Of a DNA stretch of 64,000 nt, positions 28,673-40,300 are shown piece after piece (position 1 is the first letter of the stretch; each line of letters opens with the position of its first letter). The notes below the pieces were generated by a model. It saw only the letters and a list, made by a program, of their open reading frames with translations. It made no database searches and was not told the DNA's origin. The DNA comes from CALREJ01 sp035547395. GTDB taxonomy: Bacteria > Patescibacteriota > Gracilibacteria > Peribacterales > Peribacteraceae. The stretch covers positions 1 to 64,000 of the forward strand of contig DASZVA010000016.1 in the NCBI GenBank assembly GCA_035547395.1, given 5' to 3'. A program made the translations under genes and the position numbers.

Positions 28673-31600
28673 TCAGCTGATGCGTTTGCGGAAAAGCAGC
28701 CAGCCGCCAATGCCGAGCACACAGATCGCTATCGACAGAACTGCATTGAGTGCAACGGATGACGGATCCGAAACCTTTTGCATGCTGGTGCTGCCGCTCA
28801 TCACCTGCGCTTCCAATCCGGAGACAAGCGTATTTTTTGTATTTTTTGATAAAACAACTTTAGTATTCAGCCCTGATTTTTGCGCCTTTTTCAGGGTACT
28901 TTTTTTATTCTGTATAAAACATGTATTCAATTTTTCCGGTGTCGGTTTTTGTGTCAGGCAATAGCCATTGCCTAAAGGATTTCGTGCATAGCTGTATTCG
29001 ACTTTCGTCGAGGGATAAGTCATGCGGTCGACTGTCTCACCGATAGGATTGATCAGCTGAATAGCGTTACCTGCGTTGCGCAGCTGCAACTTGGTGAGAT
29101 CATGACTCAAAAGAAGATACGAATGCGCGGCAATACTGGTCAGGGGCGGCATCAACCATTTCTGGCTGCCTGATCCCACCAGAAGTTGCCAGCCGGCAAG
29201 TGAGACAGGCAAGTCACCTGCATTCCATAATTCGATCCATTCCTGCTCCCCTTTTGCAGGTGACGGATACACTTCATTCAGAAAAACCGACAGCGGATAG
29301 TTGTCTTGGCGGACGACAAAATACTGTGATGTCACACTGGAACGGACTACGCTTCCACTCTGCTCCGGAAGGCTGAGACTTGCATAGAATCGCGCAGAGG
29401 TATTTTTGGTAATAATCAGTGATCCCGACAGAGGAAGAAAGCTGCCGCTATTGAGCGATACGAATACCGGTGCTTCTTTGATGGATGATTGAACATGGAT
29501 ACTTGTACCCGAGGAAACAAGCATCAATCGCGGCGTCACACTCACATGCAGCCCCTGCTGCTCGGCATTTGCAAATTGTGTTTCACTTTCCTCTTTTGCA
29601 GTCACTTTTTGCGCCACCTCATCATCTTCCCAGAACCCCATTTTTGCCTCGCGTGCGATGCGTTCATAGGCGATGTATTCCTGAAGCCTGCCCACAGGAA
29701 ATGCGCGATAGGCATAGGCCAAACCTTCTTCAATCATCTGCGCATCGATATCTTGATCATCGAGAAAAACGTAGGCCAAAGTTCGACCGTATTTGTCTTT
29801 ATTTGAATCAATTTCTAGTTCGACTTTTTTGTTTAATAAAAGGGCTGAAAGATATTTTTTTTCATTTAATGCATAGGCGGCGATGTGAGAATCAACGTCC
29901 TTCATTTCAAGTGCATCGATACCCAGCAATCGTACACGCACGTCCTTGTCGGCATTGTCCATTTTTACATCAATCGTATCGCCGTCCACCACATACAGGA
30001 CGCGGCCCGTCACTCTGCTACCGGAAGAATGATAGGGTTGGATGATTTGATTACTGGTGGCTTGCGTCCAGCTGAGAAGGGAACGAACATTGCCGTCCGC
30101 GTCCAGCAATTTCAGCATATCTGATCCGTTGGCGAGTTGAAGCCCCGTCTTGTAGAGAGCGAACCGTTTGGTTTGCACTTTGGCCAAGACATTCCCAGTC
30201 AGAGAGTATGTCTTTCCGGCTTGATTCTGCAGCGACCAGCCGTTGAGCCAATGGGGAATGCCGTCGCTGTTGGTCAGCTCCACCCATTCATCGTATGTGT
30301 CGTCACCCGCAGGATTGGGTAGCGCCGCCGTGATCGTAACCGGTGACGGCACTACCCGATTGTGCGGCGCCTCAAAAACATTCGGCAGTTGCGGCGTCGG
30401 GTTCTTGGTCCATGTCCAGGCTCCGCTTGCAGTCAGCGCGTAGGATTGGTCTTCGGGAGCTGAACGATACGCAACGGATAACAGAACTCCCGTCCCACCC
30501 TCGGCTCTCGGTGAAATCAAACGCACCATGTCCGCATCATTGTTCAAAGCGATACCTGTTTTGGTTCGCGGAAGAAGGAGGTAGTCGTGCACAGGAATTT
30601 GATAATGCGAAAGGGAATACGGTTTGCTGCCGCCGCTGCCGTCGTCGATTGACCATCCGCACAGAGGTGCCGGATGCAGCCCATTGTTGTGCAACTCGAT
30701 CCATTCCCCTGCCGCTTCGGTGCCCGAAGGATTGGGCAAAAATTCCGATATCGTCACTCCCGTGAATACAGCCGGACGGCAATCAAGAGGCCGTTCATTT
30801 GCCGGCAGAAGATCTGCGGCATCAGTCAATACATGACTTGAAGATGGCTTCTGTTGTACATTCACCAGCAAGTCTTGTTTCATCGTATTACCACAATAGT
30901 CTTGAGCGGTAAGACGTATGGAATAGACGCCCGCCGATCGCATCGTATGGCTGGCGGGATTGCAACTGTCGCTCACGTATCCGTCGCCGAAATCAAAGGT
31001 GCACTGCGTGAGTGCCGACCCGGTGGCTGTCGCCTGCAGATTGAGCGTTACAGGATCCACCCCTTGCGGCGAGCCGGATTGAATCTGAATCGATGCCGCC
31101 GCAGGAATCTGCGCGTTGCTCTGTCCGGGTGTCGGCGAGCAAAAAGGAATCCAGCGTCCATCGGCATTCCGGCCGTTACTCACCCCCTCCGGCAGCGCAG
31201 GATACGTCACGGAATCCAAGACGGTGCTGCCGCTTTGAAGCACAACCGTCGATCCGCCGTTCTTCAATGTGAAACCGACGCTCTCTTTTGGAAGAAGAAA
31301 ATAGGAGTCGGAACTGATGATCGCTCCCGACAACGCAGAGGCTCTCAGCGTATAGGATGCGGAGTCGACGGTAAGCGTCAGTCCCGACAGGCTGAGTGCC
31401 GTAGATCCGCTGTTAAAAAGTTCTATCCATTCACCGGTATCACTCCCTGTTGGGTTGGGTAATACTTCATTGATTTTTATTGATTTGTAGGGCTGATTTG
31501 ATATTTCTGAACTACTTTTTTGTTCGTATGAAACGGAAGATGCAGTGGACGATATCTCGATCGGATCACTCGCGTCGTTGGCATACCCCGGCGTGCCATA

Positions 31601-32290
31601 GATCAGCACCCCCGAATCGAATCTCCTGGTCGCGGTCGCCGTTCTCCAGTTTGATTTGTCCGAGCCGGAACCCGTGAGACTAATTCTCTCCATGCTCGCC
31701 TTCGGGCCGCCGCTCGGATTGCTGCCTGCGAAAGGATCGCCCACCCCGTCATCCACTTCATCCATGACGGCACCTTGTGCGTCTCGCAGTCGCAAACGCA
31801 ATTTGGTATTGGGCAGGCTGAGTGCCGTGGTGCTGAGCACGGGCTGCACCGCCAGACGCGATTGATCCGCGGGATAGTTGCTGACTATCAGATATTCTCC
31901 GGATCCGATGGTCGTACCTGTCTCAAAACGCGCGATAACGGCTTCACTCGAACTCTTGAGAGAGGTAATCGTCCATCCGCCGATGTCCGTGCGCAGTGCA
32001 GATTCTGAACCGCTTCCGGCACCCGCAATTTCCAGCCATTCATCAGCGGTACTCTGATCCGTCCCCATCCACATGACTTCACTGATCACGACGCGCGTCG
32101 TCCTTGGCAATTGAGAAGAAACCGATGACGCCGTGGAAGACTGTGATACAGCATCGGACCCGGAACCATCGATGATTATTGGATTCATATCATCTGCATA
32201 TGCATTGTGAAGAGGAAAAATCTGAATACAAAAAATGATCAATGTGACAAAGGCGGCTCTGCGAGACGTGGTTGGCGGAACAGTGTTCAT
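28673..32290 (-). CDS. Surface nuclease: lamin-tail domains with embedded thermonuclease
   Basis: 1205 residues. A signal peptide (MNTVPPTT to NAYA) is followed by five lamin-tail domains recognisable by xINEVLPNP and EWIELFN-like signatures, a PKD-like domain (FDFGDGYVSD) and an SNase domain near residues 755-890 (VVDGDTIDV, VRLLGIDALE, KYGRTLAY). The last carry the Arg-Glu-Arg and Asp residues expected for catalysis and calcium binding. The C-terminus is one TM (about 1180-1200) plus RKRIS, so it is cell-anchored. It probably degrades external nucleic acid for scavenging or uptake (inference). Confidence 0.88.
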   Translation of the reverse strand: MNTVPPTTSRRAAFVTLIIFCIQIFPLHNAYADDMNPIIIDGSGSDAVSQSSTASSVSSQLPRTTRVVISEVMWMGTDQSTADEWLEIAGAGSGSESALRTDIGGWTITSLKSSSEAVIARFETGTTIGSGEYLIVSNYPADQSRLAVQPVLSTTALSLPNTKLRLRLRDAQGAVMDEVDDGVGDPFAGSNPSGGPKASMERISLTGSGSDKSNWRTATATRRFDSGVLIYGTPGYANDASDPIEISSTASSVSYEQKSSSEISNQPYKSIKINEVLPNPTGSDTGEWIELFNSGSTALSLSGLTLTVDSASYTLRASALSGAIISSDSYFLLPKESVGFTLKNGGSTVVLQSGSTVLDSVTYPALPEGVSNGRNADGRWIPFCSPTPGQSNAQIPAAASIQIQSGSPQGVDPVTLNLQATATGSALTQCTFDFGDGYVSDSCNPASHTMRSAGVYSIRLTAQDYCGNTMKQDLLVNVQQKPSSSHVLTDAADLLPANERPLDCRPAVFTGVTISEFLPNPSGTEAAGEWIELHNNGLHPAPLCGWSIDDGSGGSKPYSLSHYQIPVHDYLLLPRTKTGIALNNDADMVRLISPRAEGGTGVLLSVAYRSAPEDQSYALTASGAWTWTKNPTPQLPNVFEAPHNRVVPSPVTITAALPNPAGDDTYDEWVELTNSDGIPHWLNGWSLQNQAGKTYSLTGNVLAKVQTKRFALYKTGLQLANGSDMLKLLDADGNVRSLLSWTQATSNQIIQPYHSSGSRVTGRVLYVVDGDTIDVKMDNADKDVRVRLLGIDALEMKDVDSHIAAYALNEKKYLSALLLNKKVELEIDSNKDKYGRTLAYVFLDDQDIDAQMIEEGLAYAYRAFPVGRLQEYIAYERIAREAKMGFWEDDEVAQKVTAKEESETQFANAEQQGLHVSVTPRLMLVSSGTSIHVQSSIKEAPVFVSLNSGSFLPLSGSLIITKNTSARFYASLSLPEQSGSVVRSSVTSQYFVVRQDNYPLSVFLNEVYPSPAKGEQEWIELWNAGDLPVSLAGWQLLVGSGSQKWLMPPLTSIAAHSYLLLSHDLTKLQLRNAGNAIQLINPIGETVDRMTYPSTKVEYSYARNPLGNGYCLTQKPTPEKLNTCFIQNKKSTLKKAQKSGLNTKVVLSKNTKNTLVSGLEAQVMSGSTSMQKVSDPSSVALNAVLSIAICVLGIGGWLLFRKRIS

Positions 32291-32722
32291 GCTCCTATCA
32301 CACCAAACAAACCGGCCGGGAGGCAGAGGCATCTGGGGAGATCGCCGTCTGCGGCAGCGTTTTTTGCTCAACGGCATAGGAAAAACGGACGTTCTACGCA
32401 TGACATGAACAAACTGCATCGTCTGCAATACAAGTTCGACTCTCGCAAGTCTTCTTTTTGGCTTTCTGTCATGGAAATGTACTCCCAGAGCCGATCAGAC
32501 GAATATTCGCACTGCGGTTTCTTCCTCTGTATACTAGGACCACTCCGCGATTGAATCGGAAGTTCGCCTTTGCAAAAGATCCTATGATCCACACTGCACT
32601 CCTTACGTGGCTTCCCTCGCTTCTCGCCCTTTCGGCTGCTCTTGCCGCAATGGCGCTGCACACATTGCACCAAAGCATTCTCTGTCGCCGGAGTGTTTCC
32701 CCAGTCACTCCTTCCCACCCCT
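32291..32722. other. Divergent intergenic region of 432 bp
   Basis: No convincing gene on either strand. TATACT at 32530-32535 with a weak upstream box could be the rny promoter. AGGAG sits only 1 nt before the 32290 start codon of the surface nuclease. I see no repeat array here. Confidence 0.5.
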
Positions 32723-34279
32723 ATGGACTACACAATCGTTTTTCTCGGACTTCTCGCCGGGATGTTTCTCGGACTTCTCGCCGGATGGTTCTGGTTCTCG
32801 AAAGGTAAGGCGATTTCGCGCGGCCTGCAGGCTGAAATCGACCAGCATGAAAAAGAACTCACGCAGGTCAAGATTCAACTGAGCGACGCCCGTTCGCAAA
32901 TCAAAGCCGCCGAGGCCGAAGCCAAAGCGTCGGCCAAAGAAATTTTGACGGAAGCGCGCCTGAACGCCAATGATCTCCAGACGAAGCTCGAGAAAGAGCA
33001 GGCGCGTCTGGAAGAGAAAGAAAAAATCCTCGATGAGAAAGTAAAGGAAGTCGACCGCCAACGCGGCAATCTGCAGCATGCGCAGACTGAAGTGAACAAT
33101 CTGCAGACGGAGCTGAAGAGCGCGCAGCAGCAGCATCGCGAGGCGCTCGAGAAAGTATCCAAACTCAGTGAAGAGCAGGCCAAAGGAGAATTGAAAAAAG
33201 AACTGGAGGAGGAATTTGCGTCTTTCTTTGCCGAGCAGATTAAGCTGAAGCAGGTGGAAATGGAAAGCGAAGCTGAAGACAAAGCCAAAGATCTGTTGTC
33301 GCAGGCCATGCAGCGTTATGCGTCCGAAGTCGCGACGGAATCGACCGCGACGGTGGTGCAGCTGCCGAGCGATGACGTGAAGGGAAAGATCATCGGCAAG
33401 GAGGGCCGCAACATCAACGCATTTGAAATGGCGACGGGCGTCGACGTGATCATCGACGACACGCCGGGTGTGATCGTGATCTCGGGCTATGACCTGGCGC
33501 GCAGGTACGTCGCGAAACTCGCGATGGAAAAGCTCGTGAAAGACGGCCGCATCCAACCGGCACGCATCGAGGAGATCGTGCAGAAGATGAAAGAAGAAGT
33601 TGGCAAGATGATGCTGGAATTCGGCAAGCGCGCGACGGAGGAACTCGGCATTACGGGGTATCCGCAGGATCTGCTCAAGATCATCGGACGTCTGCGATTC
33701 CGCACCAGCTACGGACAAAACGTGCTCAAGCACTCGGTGGAGATGGCGCACATCGGCCGGATGCTCGCCGAGGAGATTGGCGCCAATGCGCGCATCGTGG
33801 TGGAAGGCTGTCTGCTGCATGACGTCGGCAAGGCACTCGACCATGAAGTGGCGGGCACGCACGTCGAGATCGGCGTCGAAATCTGCAAGCGCTATAAGGT
33901 CCGCCCCGAGGTGATCCACTGCGTCGCGGCGCACCACGAAGACATCCCCATGGAAACGCCGGAAGCATTCATCGTGGCGGCGGCGGATGCGATCTCGGGC
34001 GCACGTCCGGGAGCCCGCAGGGAATCCATCGAGGAATACTTCAAGAGACTCCGCGAGCTGGAGGAAGTGGCCAAGGGATTCGAGGGCGTCCAGCGCGCAT
34101 TCGCGCTCTCTGCCGGCCGCGAGATCCGCGTGTTCGTGGATACGAGCCGCATCGACGATCTCAAACAAGTGGAACTCGCCAAGAACATCGCCAAGAAGAT
34201 CGAAAACGAGCTCACCTATCCGGGCGTCATCAAAGTCAACGTCATCAGAGAGCGTCGCATCGAGGAGACGGCAAAATAA
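32723..34279 (+). CDS. rny: Ribonuclease Y
   Basis: 518 residues from MDYTIVFL. An N-terminal TM (about 4-24) is followed by a long coiled coil (30-190), a KH domain (IIGKEGRNINAFE) and an HD domain with HSVEMAHI and LLHDVGKALDHE. It is a membrane-anchored endoribonuclease that initiates mRNA decay. Length and order match the family. It is alone between divergent and tandem surface-protein genes and ends at its own terminator. Confidence 0.97.
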   Translation: MDYTIVFLGLLAGMFLGLLAGWFWFSKGKAISRGLQAEIDQHEKELTQVKIQLSDARSQIKAAEAEAKASAKEILTEARLNANDLQTKLEKEQARLEEKEKILDEKVKEVDRQRGNLQHAQTEVNNLQTELKSAQQQHREALEKVSKLSEEQAKGELKKELEEEFASFFAEQIKLKQVEMESEAEDKAKDLLSQAMQRYASEVATESTATVVQLPSDDVKGKIIGKEGRNINAFEMATGVDVIIDDTPGVIVISGYDLARRYVAKLAMEKLVKDGRIQPARIEEIVQKMKEEVGKMMLEFGKRATEELGITGYPQDLLKIIGRLRFRTSYGQNVLKHSVEMAHIGRMLAEEIGANARIVVEGCLLHDVGKALDHEVAGTHVEIGVEICKRYKVRPEVIHCVAAHHEDIPMETPEAFIVAAADAISGARPGARRESIEEYFKRLRELEEVAKGFEGVQRAFALSAGREIRVFVDTSRIDDLKQVELAKNIAKKIENELTYPGVIKVNVIRERRIEETAK

Positions 34280-34294
34280 ACCGATGATAATGGC

Positions 34295-34325
34295 AGGCGG
34301 CTGAGGATTCCTCGGTCGCCTTTTT
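34295..34325 (+). terminator. Terminator of rny
   Basis: A 12-bp stem AGGCGGCTGAGG/CCTCGGTCGCCT (with G-T pairs), loop ATT, then five T. Confidence 0.85.
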
Positions 34326-34377
34326 GCTTTTCCTGCCCGATTTTTATCGGTTCAATGATTTGTTTAAACAATCAGAA

Positions 34378-34406
34378 TTGCGAAACAGCGCAAAAAACGC
34401 TATACT
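34378..34406 (+). promoter_or_regulatory. Promoter of the giant surface-protein operon
   Basis: TTGCGA (34378-34383), 17 bp, TATACT (34401-34406). The ACGCTATACT end resembles that of the 24651 promoter. Leader about 19 nt. Confidence 0.7.
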
Positions 34407-34431
34407 GGAGAGAAACATACACCCATTTCCT

Positions 34432-37347
34432 ATGCGACTCTCCGCAGTGGCAAAAGCGGTCCCGATTGCGGCCGTTCTCGGTCTCAGTTCGCTTCTGATC
34501 CTCAATAGAGGACAACTGCACGTACAGGCGACGCTCTTTTCGCCGACGCAGGCGGAGCAGGGCATCACCATACTGGCGAACACCGACAGCGTGATTCTGT
34601 GTACGGGACAGGGTACGTATCCGGTAACGAGCGGTACGCTCTCGGCGGATCAGACGATTCATTTCTGGGTCTATGAATATACCGGAGACGAACCGCCGAA
34701 CGACGGCGCGTATTACGCGTCCGCCGCACAGAAGCAAATCGATCCGTCGATGGCGCAGGGAAAAATACTGACGCAGATGACGCGCGGAAAAATGTACCGC
34801 GTGAACACGGACCAGGATCTGCACTTCAAATGCGGCATCGGCTTCAGCAAGAGCGCAACTGCATCGCAGCAGAACACATCCGACGCATCGACATCACAAC
34901 CAAGCGGTACAACTGGCGGAGACGCCCAGCAGCAATGCACGCAGCAGGAATGCGGCACGCCTCTCGGCATGCCCAATAGCATTTGCCCCGACGGCTCGAT
35001 CGCAGGACCTGTCTGCGAACGAAACAGCAACGGACAGTGCGGGTACGTGATCAAGCAGTGTCCCGCATCGAACAACAATACCGACACCGGAAATACGTCC
35101 GGCACGAACGGAGGGACGACAGGCGGAGGAACCATCCCCCAGTGCCAGACGATCACCTGCAGCTACACGCTTGCACCGGGATGCCAGTACGTGCCGGGCG
35201 TGTCCCAGAACGGCTGTCCCGTCTGCGGCAGCGTTTCATGCAATGCCAATCAGTCAGGCGGCACGACCAGTGGAACAACCGGCGGCAACGGAGGAGTATT
35301 CGGCAGTACCGACGGTGGAACGACAGGCGGAACCACGGGGGGATTCAGCGGAACGACCGGTGGATCGATCTGTACGCCCGTCGACTGTGCGGCGCCGTCG
35401 CAGGGTTGTCGGTACATCAATCCGCAGCTTGACGGCAACGGCTGCATCATCGGTTGCGGGCAGCTCGTGTGTGATCAATCAAACGGCGGAACGACCGGCG
35501 GCAGCCAGTGCCAGCCCGTCGACTGTCCCGCGCCGGGCGACGGCTGCGAGTATCAGAACCCGATGTATCAGAACGGCTGCATGACGAACTGCGGACAACT
35601 GGTCTGCAAGCAGGCGACAAACGACAATGGAAACAGCAGCTCCGCTGCGTCCGACGTTCCCGTGAACCTCACGGCGCACGTGATGAACGAACCGGCCTAC
35701 GCAAACGTGCGCGCCGGCAATACGATCGGATTCGACGTGCAGCTGACCGATGTGCAAGGCACGACAAACACTGCATACATCGGATTGTTCCCGCTTGGAC
35801 ACGGATTCGGCACCGACAATACGCTGACGTTTAACGCCGCTCAATCGGATACGCGCTGCCGCCCGATGCGCACCAGTCCGGATACATACGGAAATTACGA
35901 TCCTATCTACAGCCCCTACGACCTGCGCAGCGCAGCGGTTTACTGCGACATCGGCACGCTGTCGGATGCGCAGACGGCAACCGTTCACATCGCTTACGAC
36001 GTACAGCAGGACATCGCGCCGGTGTGCAATCCCCCCGGCTCTCCCCTGGATAACGGCCTCACGACGGCCGTCAGTGCGGGATCGATGGAAGCACATGCAC
36101 AGGCTTCCGCGCAATTGGGACCGGTGCCGACCTGTGCACAACAGACCTCCGCCGCGTCCTCTTCTTCCGCCGCGCCGGTCAGCTGCGATCTGCCGTCGGA
36201 TTATCTCTCCAACGCGGCGATGTACGGCACGCGTTTCGACCGCCAGCACACGAGTGACAATTCGCTTTTCGTCTACACCGTGAAAGTGAACAATCCCCAG
36301 GGCGACACGTCGGACGTGTACACGAGAGACTTGAAGGTGTTCGACAAGACGACCTGTCAGGAAAAAACACTGGCAACCACCTACGGTTGTACGGCCTGGG
36401 GCGGCTACCCCGGAACATCGCCCTGCGTGACGTACAAAACCAATCTCAATGCCGGATATGAGGAGCCGAGCGTTTCAGATGACGGGAAAATCGTGGAAAA
36501 CGCGTATCAGCTCGATTCGATAAACGAGCAGCGGATCTATCATACGCTCTCCATCCTCGACAAAAACGGCAACAAGATCGCGACGATCGCGCAGCAGATT
36601 CCGGTTGGAGCGCTGCAGCTCAACGGCTCTTCGTGGCCGCTCACGCGGTACAGCAATACGGACGCGCAGATTTCGCGCGACGGCAGCAAGGTTGTCTTTG
36701 AGGCGTTCACACCGAGCGGATCTCTCGACACCGCAAGCGGCCAGTCATGGACGCTGCCGTACGGCAATCAGGTCTACGTCTGGCAGAACGGCAAAATCAC
36801 CCAGATCACCCGCTACAACGGAAACCCGAACATGTCGCAGAACCACCCGTGGAACTGGGACGCGCGGTTTGAGGATACTGCGGGACGATTCATCTCGATC
36901 AATCTCGGATACGATCCGCAGACCGGACAGATGTTCCCGCCGTATCAACCGCTCGGTCCCGGCTCGTTCTGGACGCCGGTCTATAAACTGTACCTTTACG
37001 ATTCACAGTCGCAGGTTTTCTACAAAATCTCGGACGACATGAATCCGCAATCACGCGAGCAGTATCAGTCGCAGATCAACAATCAGATCGTCAGCCTCGG
37101 CGGCACCGTTTCCAACCCTTCTCCGTCGGGATCCGACAACGGACAAACGCAGCCCCCGCTGCCATCACAGCAGCCGGCGAATAATCCGGCGCCGACGAGA
37201 TCTGATTCCCTTTCCTGCGCTGTAGACAGCGATTGTCCGGCGACGCAGTGCTCTCCGTGCAACAGCAGCATGCAGAGCTGTTCCGTCTGTCTCTCGTATA
37301 CCTGTCAGGCCGGAGTCTGCACCAAAAAGATCACTACCACCTTCTGA
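34432..37347 (+). CDS. Giant Cys-rich surface protein, paralogue 1
   Basis: 971 residues from MRLSAVAK with a signal/anchor (about 7-27). The first 130 residues (EQGITILANTD, HFWVYEYTG, DLHFKCG) are homologous to the next gene's N-terminus. Three Cys-rich modules of about 33 residues follow (C.PVDC, GC.Y, NGC, CGQLVC) separated by Thr/Gly linkers (GGTTGGTTGG). Then come an Ig-like region, a Ser/Ala linker, a beta-propeller-like region (PSVSDDGKIV, DGSKVVFEA) and a terminal C..DSDCP module. Disulfide-rich and exported; probably adhesive. Ligand unknown. Confidence 0.85.
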   Translation: MRLSAVAKAVPIAAVLGLSSLLILNRGQLHVQATLFSPTQAEQGITILANTDSVILCTGQGTYPVTSGTLSADQTIHFWVYEYTGDEPPNDGAYYASAAQKQIDPSMAQGKILTQMTRGKMYRVNTDQDLHFKCGIGFSKSATASQQNTSDASTSQPSGTTGGDAQQQCTQQECGTPLGMPNSICPDGSIAGPVCERNSNGQCGYVIKQCPASNNNTDTGNTSGTNGGTTGGGTIPQCQTITCSYTLAPGCQYVPGVSQNGCPVCGSVSCNANQSGGTTSGTTGGNGGVFGSTDGGTTGGTTGGFSGTTGGSICTPVDCAAPSQGCRYINPQLDGNGCIIGCGQLVCDQSNGGTTGGSQCQPVDCPAPGDGCEYQNPMYQNGCMTNCGQLVCKQATNDNGNSSSAASDVPVNLTAHVMNEPAYANVRAGNTIGFDVQLTDVQGTTNTAYIGLFPLGHGFGTDNTLTFNAAQSDTRCRPMRTSPDTYGNYDPIYSPYDLRSAAVYCDIGTLSDAQTATVHIAYDVQQDIAPVCNPPGSPLDNGLTTAVSAGSMEAHAQASAQLGPVPTCAQQTSAASSSSAAPVSCDLPSDYLSNAAMYGTRFDRQHTSDNSLFVYTVKVNNPQGDTSDVYTRDLKVFDKTTCQEKTLATTYGCTAWGGYPGTSPCVTYKTNLNAGYEEPSVSDDGKIVENAYQLDSINEQRIYHTLSILDKNGNKIATIAQQIPVGALQLNGSSWPLTRYSNTDAQISRDGSKVVFEAFTPSGSLDTASGQSWTLPYGNQVYVWQNGKITQITRYNGNPNMSQNHPWNWDARFEDTAGRFISINLGYDPQTGQMFPPYQPLGPGSFWTPVYKLYLYDSQSQVFYKISDDMNPQSREQYQSQINNQIVSLGGTVSNPSPSGSDNGQTQPPLPSQQPANNPAPTRSDSLSCAVDSDCPATQCSPCNSSMQSCSVCLSYTCQAGVCTKKITTTF

Positions 37348-37348
37348 T

Positions 37349-40300
37349 ATGCGCAGGTCACGTTTTTCAACACTTCTCCCCTTCGGCCTCATTACCGCCG
37401 TCTGTCTCGTCGCCATCGGCGCGAAAGCGGTGATGACGGCGGATCTCGCGTTTTTCTCGGATGAGAAAGCGTCGCAGGGAATCCTGGTGGGCGCGAATAA
37501 AGACAACATCGTGATCTGCATCGGCAGCGGCACGTTCCCCATCACGGACTCGACGCTGCAAAATGACTCCACGACGCAGTTCTGGATCTATCAGTACACG
37601 GGCAAGGAACCGCCGTTCAACGGAAAGTATTTCCTGTCCGACGGACAGAAAGCGGCGGGAACAGCCATCCCTCCGGGCGGCTCCCCGCTCACGATCATGG
37701 AAAAGGGATTCATTTATTACATCCATACCGATCGCGATTTGCACTTCCGCTGCGGCGACGGACTGAGTGAAAATCCGTTCCCGGGTGAAGATGATTCGTC
37801 GTCTTCGGCCGCGAGTAGCGAAACCTCGTCGGCAAGCGCCGGCCAGCAGTGCACCACCGACAGTGATTGTCTGAAGATCGATTGCGCGCAGGGAGCAGTC
37901 TGCCGCCACACCTGCATCAACGGCACGTGCCAAGTTGGGGCGTCGGAGTCTTCCTCCGCAAGCGAGCAGTCGTCGGCGTCGGTCATCATCTGTCAGACCA
38001 ATAACGATTGTCCGTTTGAGTGTCGGTCCGACACCGGCGGGGACGCATGTATTGCCCGCTACGTCTGCGGCGATCAGGGCATCTGCGTGGACACGCAGCA
38101 GACGACATCCGCTCAGTCATCGGGCCATACCGCAGCGCCGTCGCTTGCCATCACCGGACTCACGCCGTCATCCGGACCGACCGGCACGCGCGTGATCGTG
38201 GCCGGAACCGGATTCGCGCCGACCGGCAACATCGTGCATTTTGCCAACAGCGAATTCGATCATTTAGATTCCCCCGACGGCACGCACCTGCTCTTCACCG
38301 TTCCCGCGCAGAACGACACGCCGTGCATGCATCAGCAGCCGCCGTGTGAAACGAATATTTTGCCATACTTCCCCGGGCAGTATGACGTCTCCGTACAAGC
38401 GGGAAACGATACCAGCAATATGCTGACGTTTACGATCACCGCGGCTGCGTCTTCTTCTTCGGAGGTATCCACCGCTTCGGCTTCTTCAACCGCGTTCGGA
38501 CAAAAGTGCACCAGCGACGTCGACTGTCCGACGCCGCTCTGTGCGCAACCGACAAACGGACCGTCCTTCTGCGGACAGAAATTGGCGTGCATCAACGGCA
38601 CGTGCCAAGCCAGCAATCAAAACACATCGCAAAGCAGCGCCCAGGCGTCCGTTCAAAACAGCAGTGCGGCATCGGTCGCTTCATCGTTATCGTCCGCTCA
38701 CATCAGCAGCGCACAATCGTCTCTGCCGGAAATCGCGGCCTGCACGAATAATCTTTCGACGTACGTCAGCACGCCGGAGCAGATCGCCATGGGGGACGTG
38801 AACGGCGACGGCAAGGACGACATCGTTGCGACGTATTGGAACGATCAAAAGAATCGGAGCGAAGTGTCGATTCTTCTGAATCAGGGCAGCGATCAATTCG
38901 CTCTCTACAAAACGTACGATATCCATGATCAATCGCAGTCCATTGCGATCGGCGACTTCAACGGTGACGGAAAGAACGACATCGTGATCGGAGGACAAAA
39001 GGACAGTACGGGAACGACAAACGTTCTCATGACCTTGCTCAATAATGGCGACGGATCTTTCGGCTCTGAAACGGACATGCCGCTCGACGGCTGGGCACAG
39101 TTTATCGAGGCGGCTGACTTCAACGGAGACGGCAAAGACGATATCGCAATCCGATCATGGCCGTACAACAGTTACATCAAATTCGAAATCTATAACAGCA
39201 ACGGAGATGGAACGTTCTCACTCGGAAAGGTACTGGAAGACGATTCCAAAGCGACATTCTTCGCAACCGGCGATTACAACGGCGACGGGAAGCCGGACCT
39301 GGCCTACGTCCACTCGGATCCCAACGGTCCGTACGGACAGATCAATGCGTCCGTGCATGTCTTGCTGAATCAGGGAAGCGAATCGTTTGTTGATAAAAAG
39401 ATAGACGCATTGAGCACGGGCAGTCACAGCATCGATGCGGCAGCTGATATCAATGGCGACGGCAAAGCAGACCTGATCGCCGACGGAAGCGTCTACATCA
39501 ATGATGGCGACGGAAAGTCCTTCACGCGCATCGGTTTCCTGCCGCGCTACCAGATGTCATCCGAACTAGCGGCGGGGCAAACCAACATGGTTGCAGCCGT
39601 GGGCGACATCGATGATGACGGACACAAAGACGTCCTGCTCCTGAGCTCCGGATTGAACCAGCAGAGTGCATGGATCAGCGGACTGGACGCGCTCATCGGA
39701 GATGGCAGCCAGTCGTTCGCACTGACGAATCACTGCGCACTGCAGATCACGTGGCCGGTTGCAGCTTCTGATGGCGCGCAATTGAGCAGCGAGGGATCGT
39801 CTGAAAATGCGACAGTCGCAAAAGGCCATCTCACGATGCAGCTGACAAAGGCCGCTTATCCGAATCTCTATGAAATCGACGACACGTTCACGGTGAGCAA
39901 TACGGGAGCCGGCACCGCCTCGAACGTCGTGCTCGATTCAAACGGCCCCGCGCCGACGGCCGACCCGGTCACCCATTACGCGTTCAAGAATGCCTACCTC
40001 ATGTCAAACGGCGGCTTCCTCAAAAATTTGTCCTGCACCATGCAGGGCAGCGACGTGAGTTGCGACGGAATCGGAGATCTTGCGCCGGGCCAGAGCATGA
40101 CCGTCGTGTGGCAGTACTGGTTCCCCGACGACAATTTCCATCTGACGTACGGCGGCACCGCGGCCCTCTGCCCTTCGACGAATCAGGACATCCAGGCCGA
40201 CGCAGTGAACATCGACAATGCCGGACAAGCGACGCTGTCGCGTTCCATATTGTGCCCGCAATCACAGACGTCATCCGTTGCGGCAAGCGTCGCATCCTCA

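Noticed and set aside
32400..32450. A tRNA-like T-loop (AAGTTCGACTC)
   Set aside because: Flanking bases do not form a T-stem, acceptor stem or anticodon arm.
32705..34168. A minus-strand frame of about 487 codons opposite rny
   Set aside because: Mirror of the rny coiled-coil and HD domain; Phe/Leu/Arg-rich nonsense composition.
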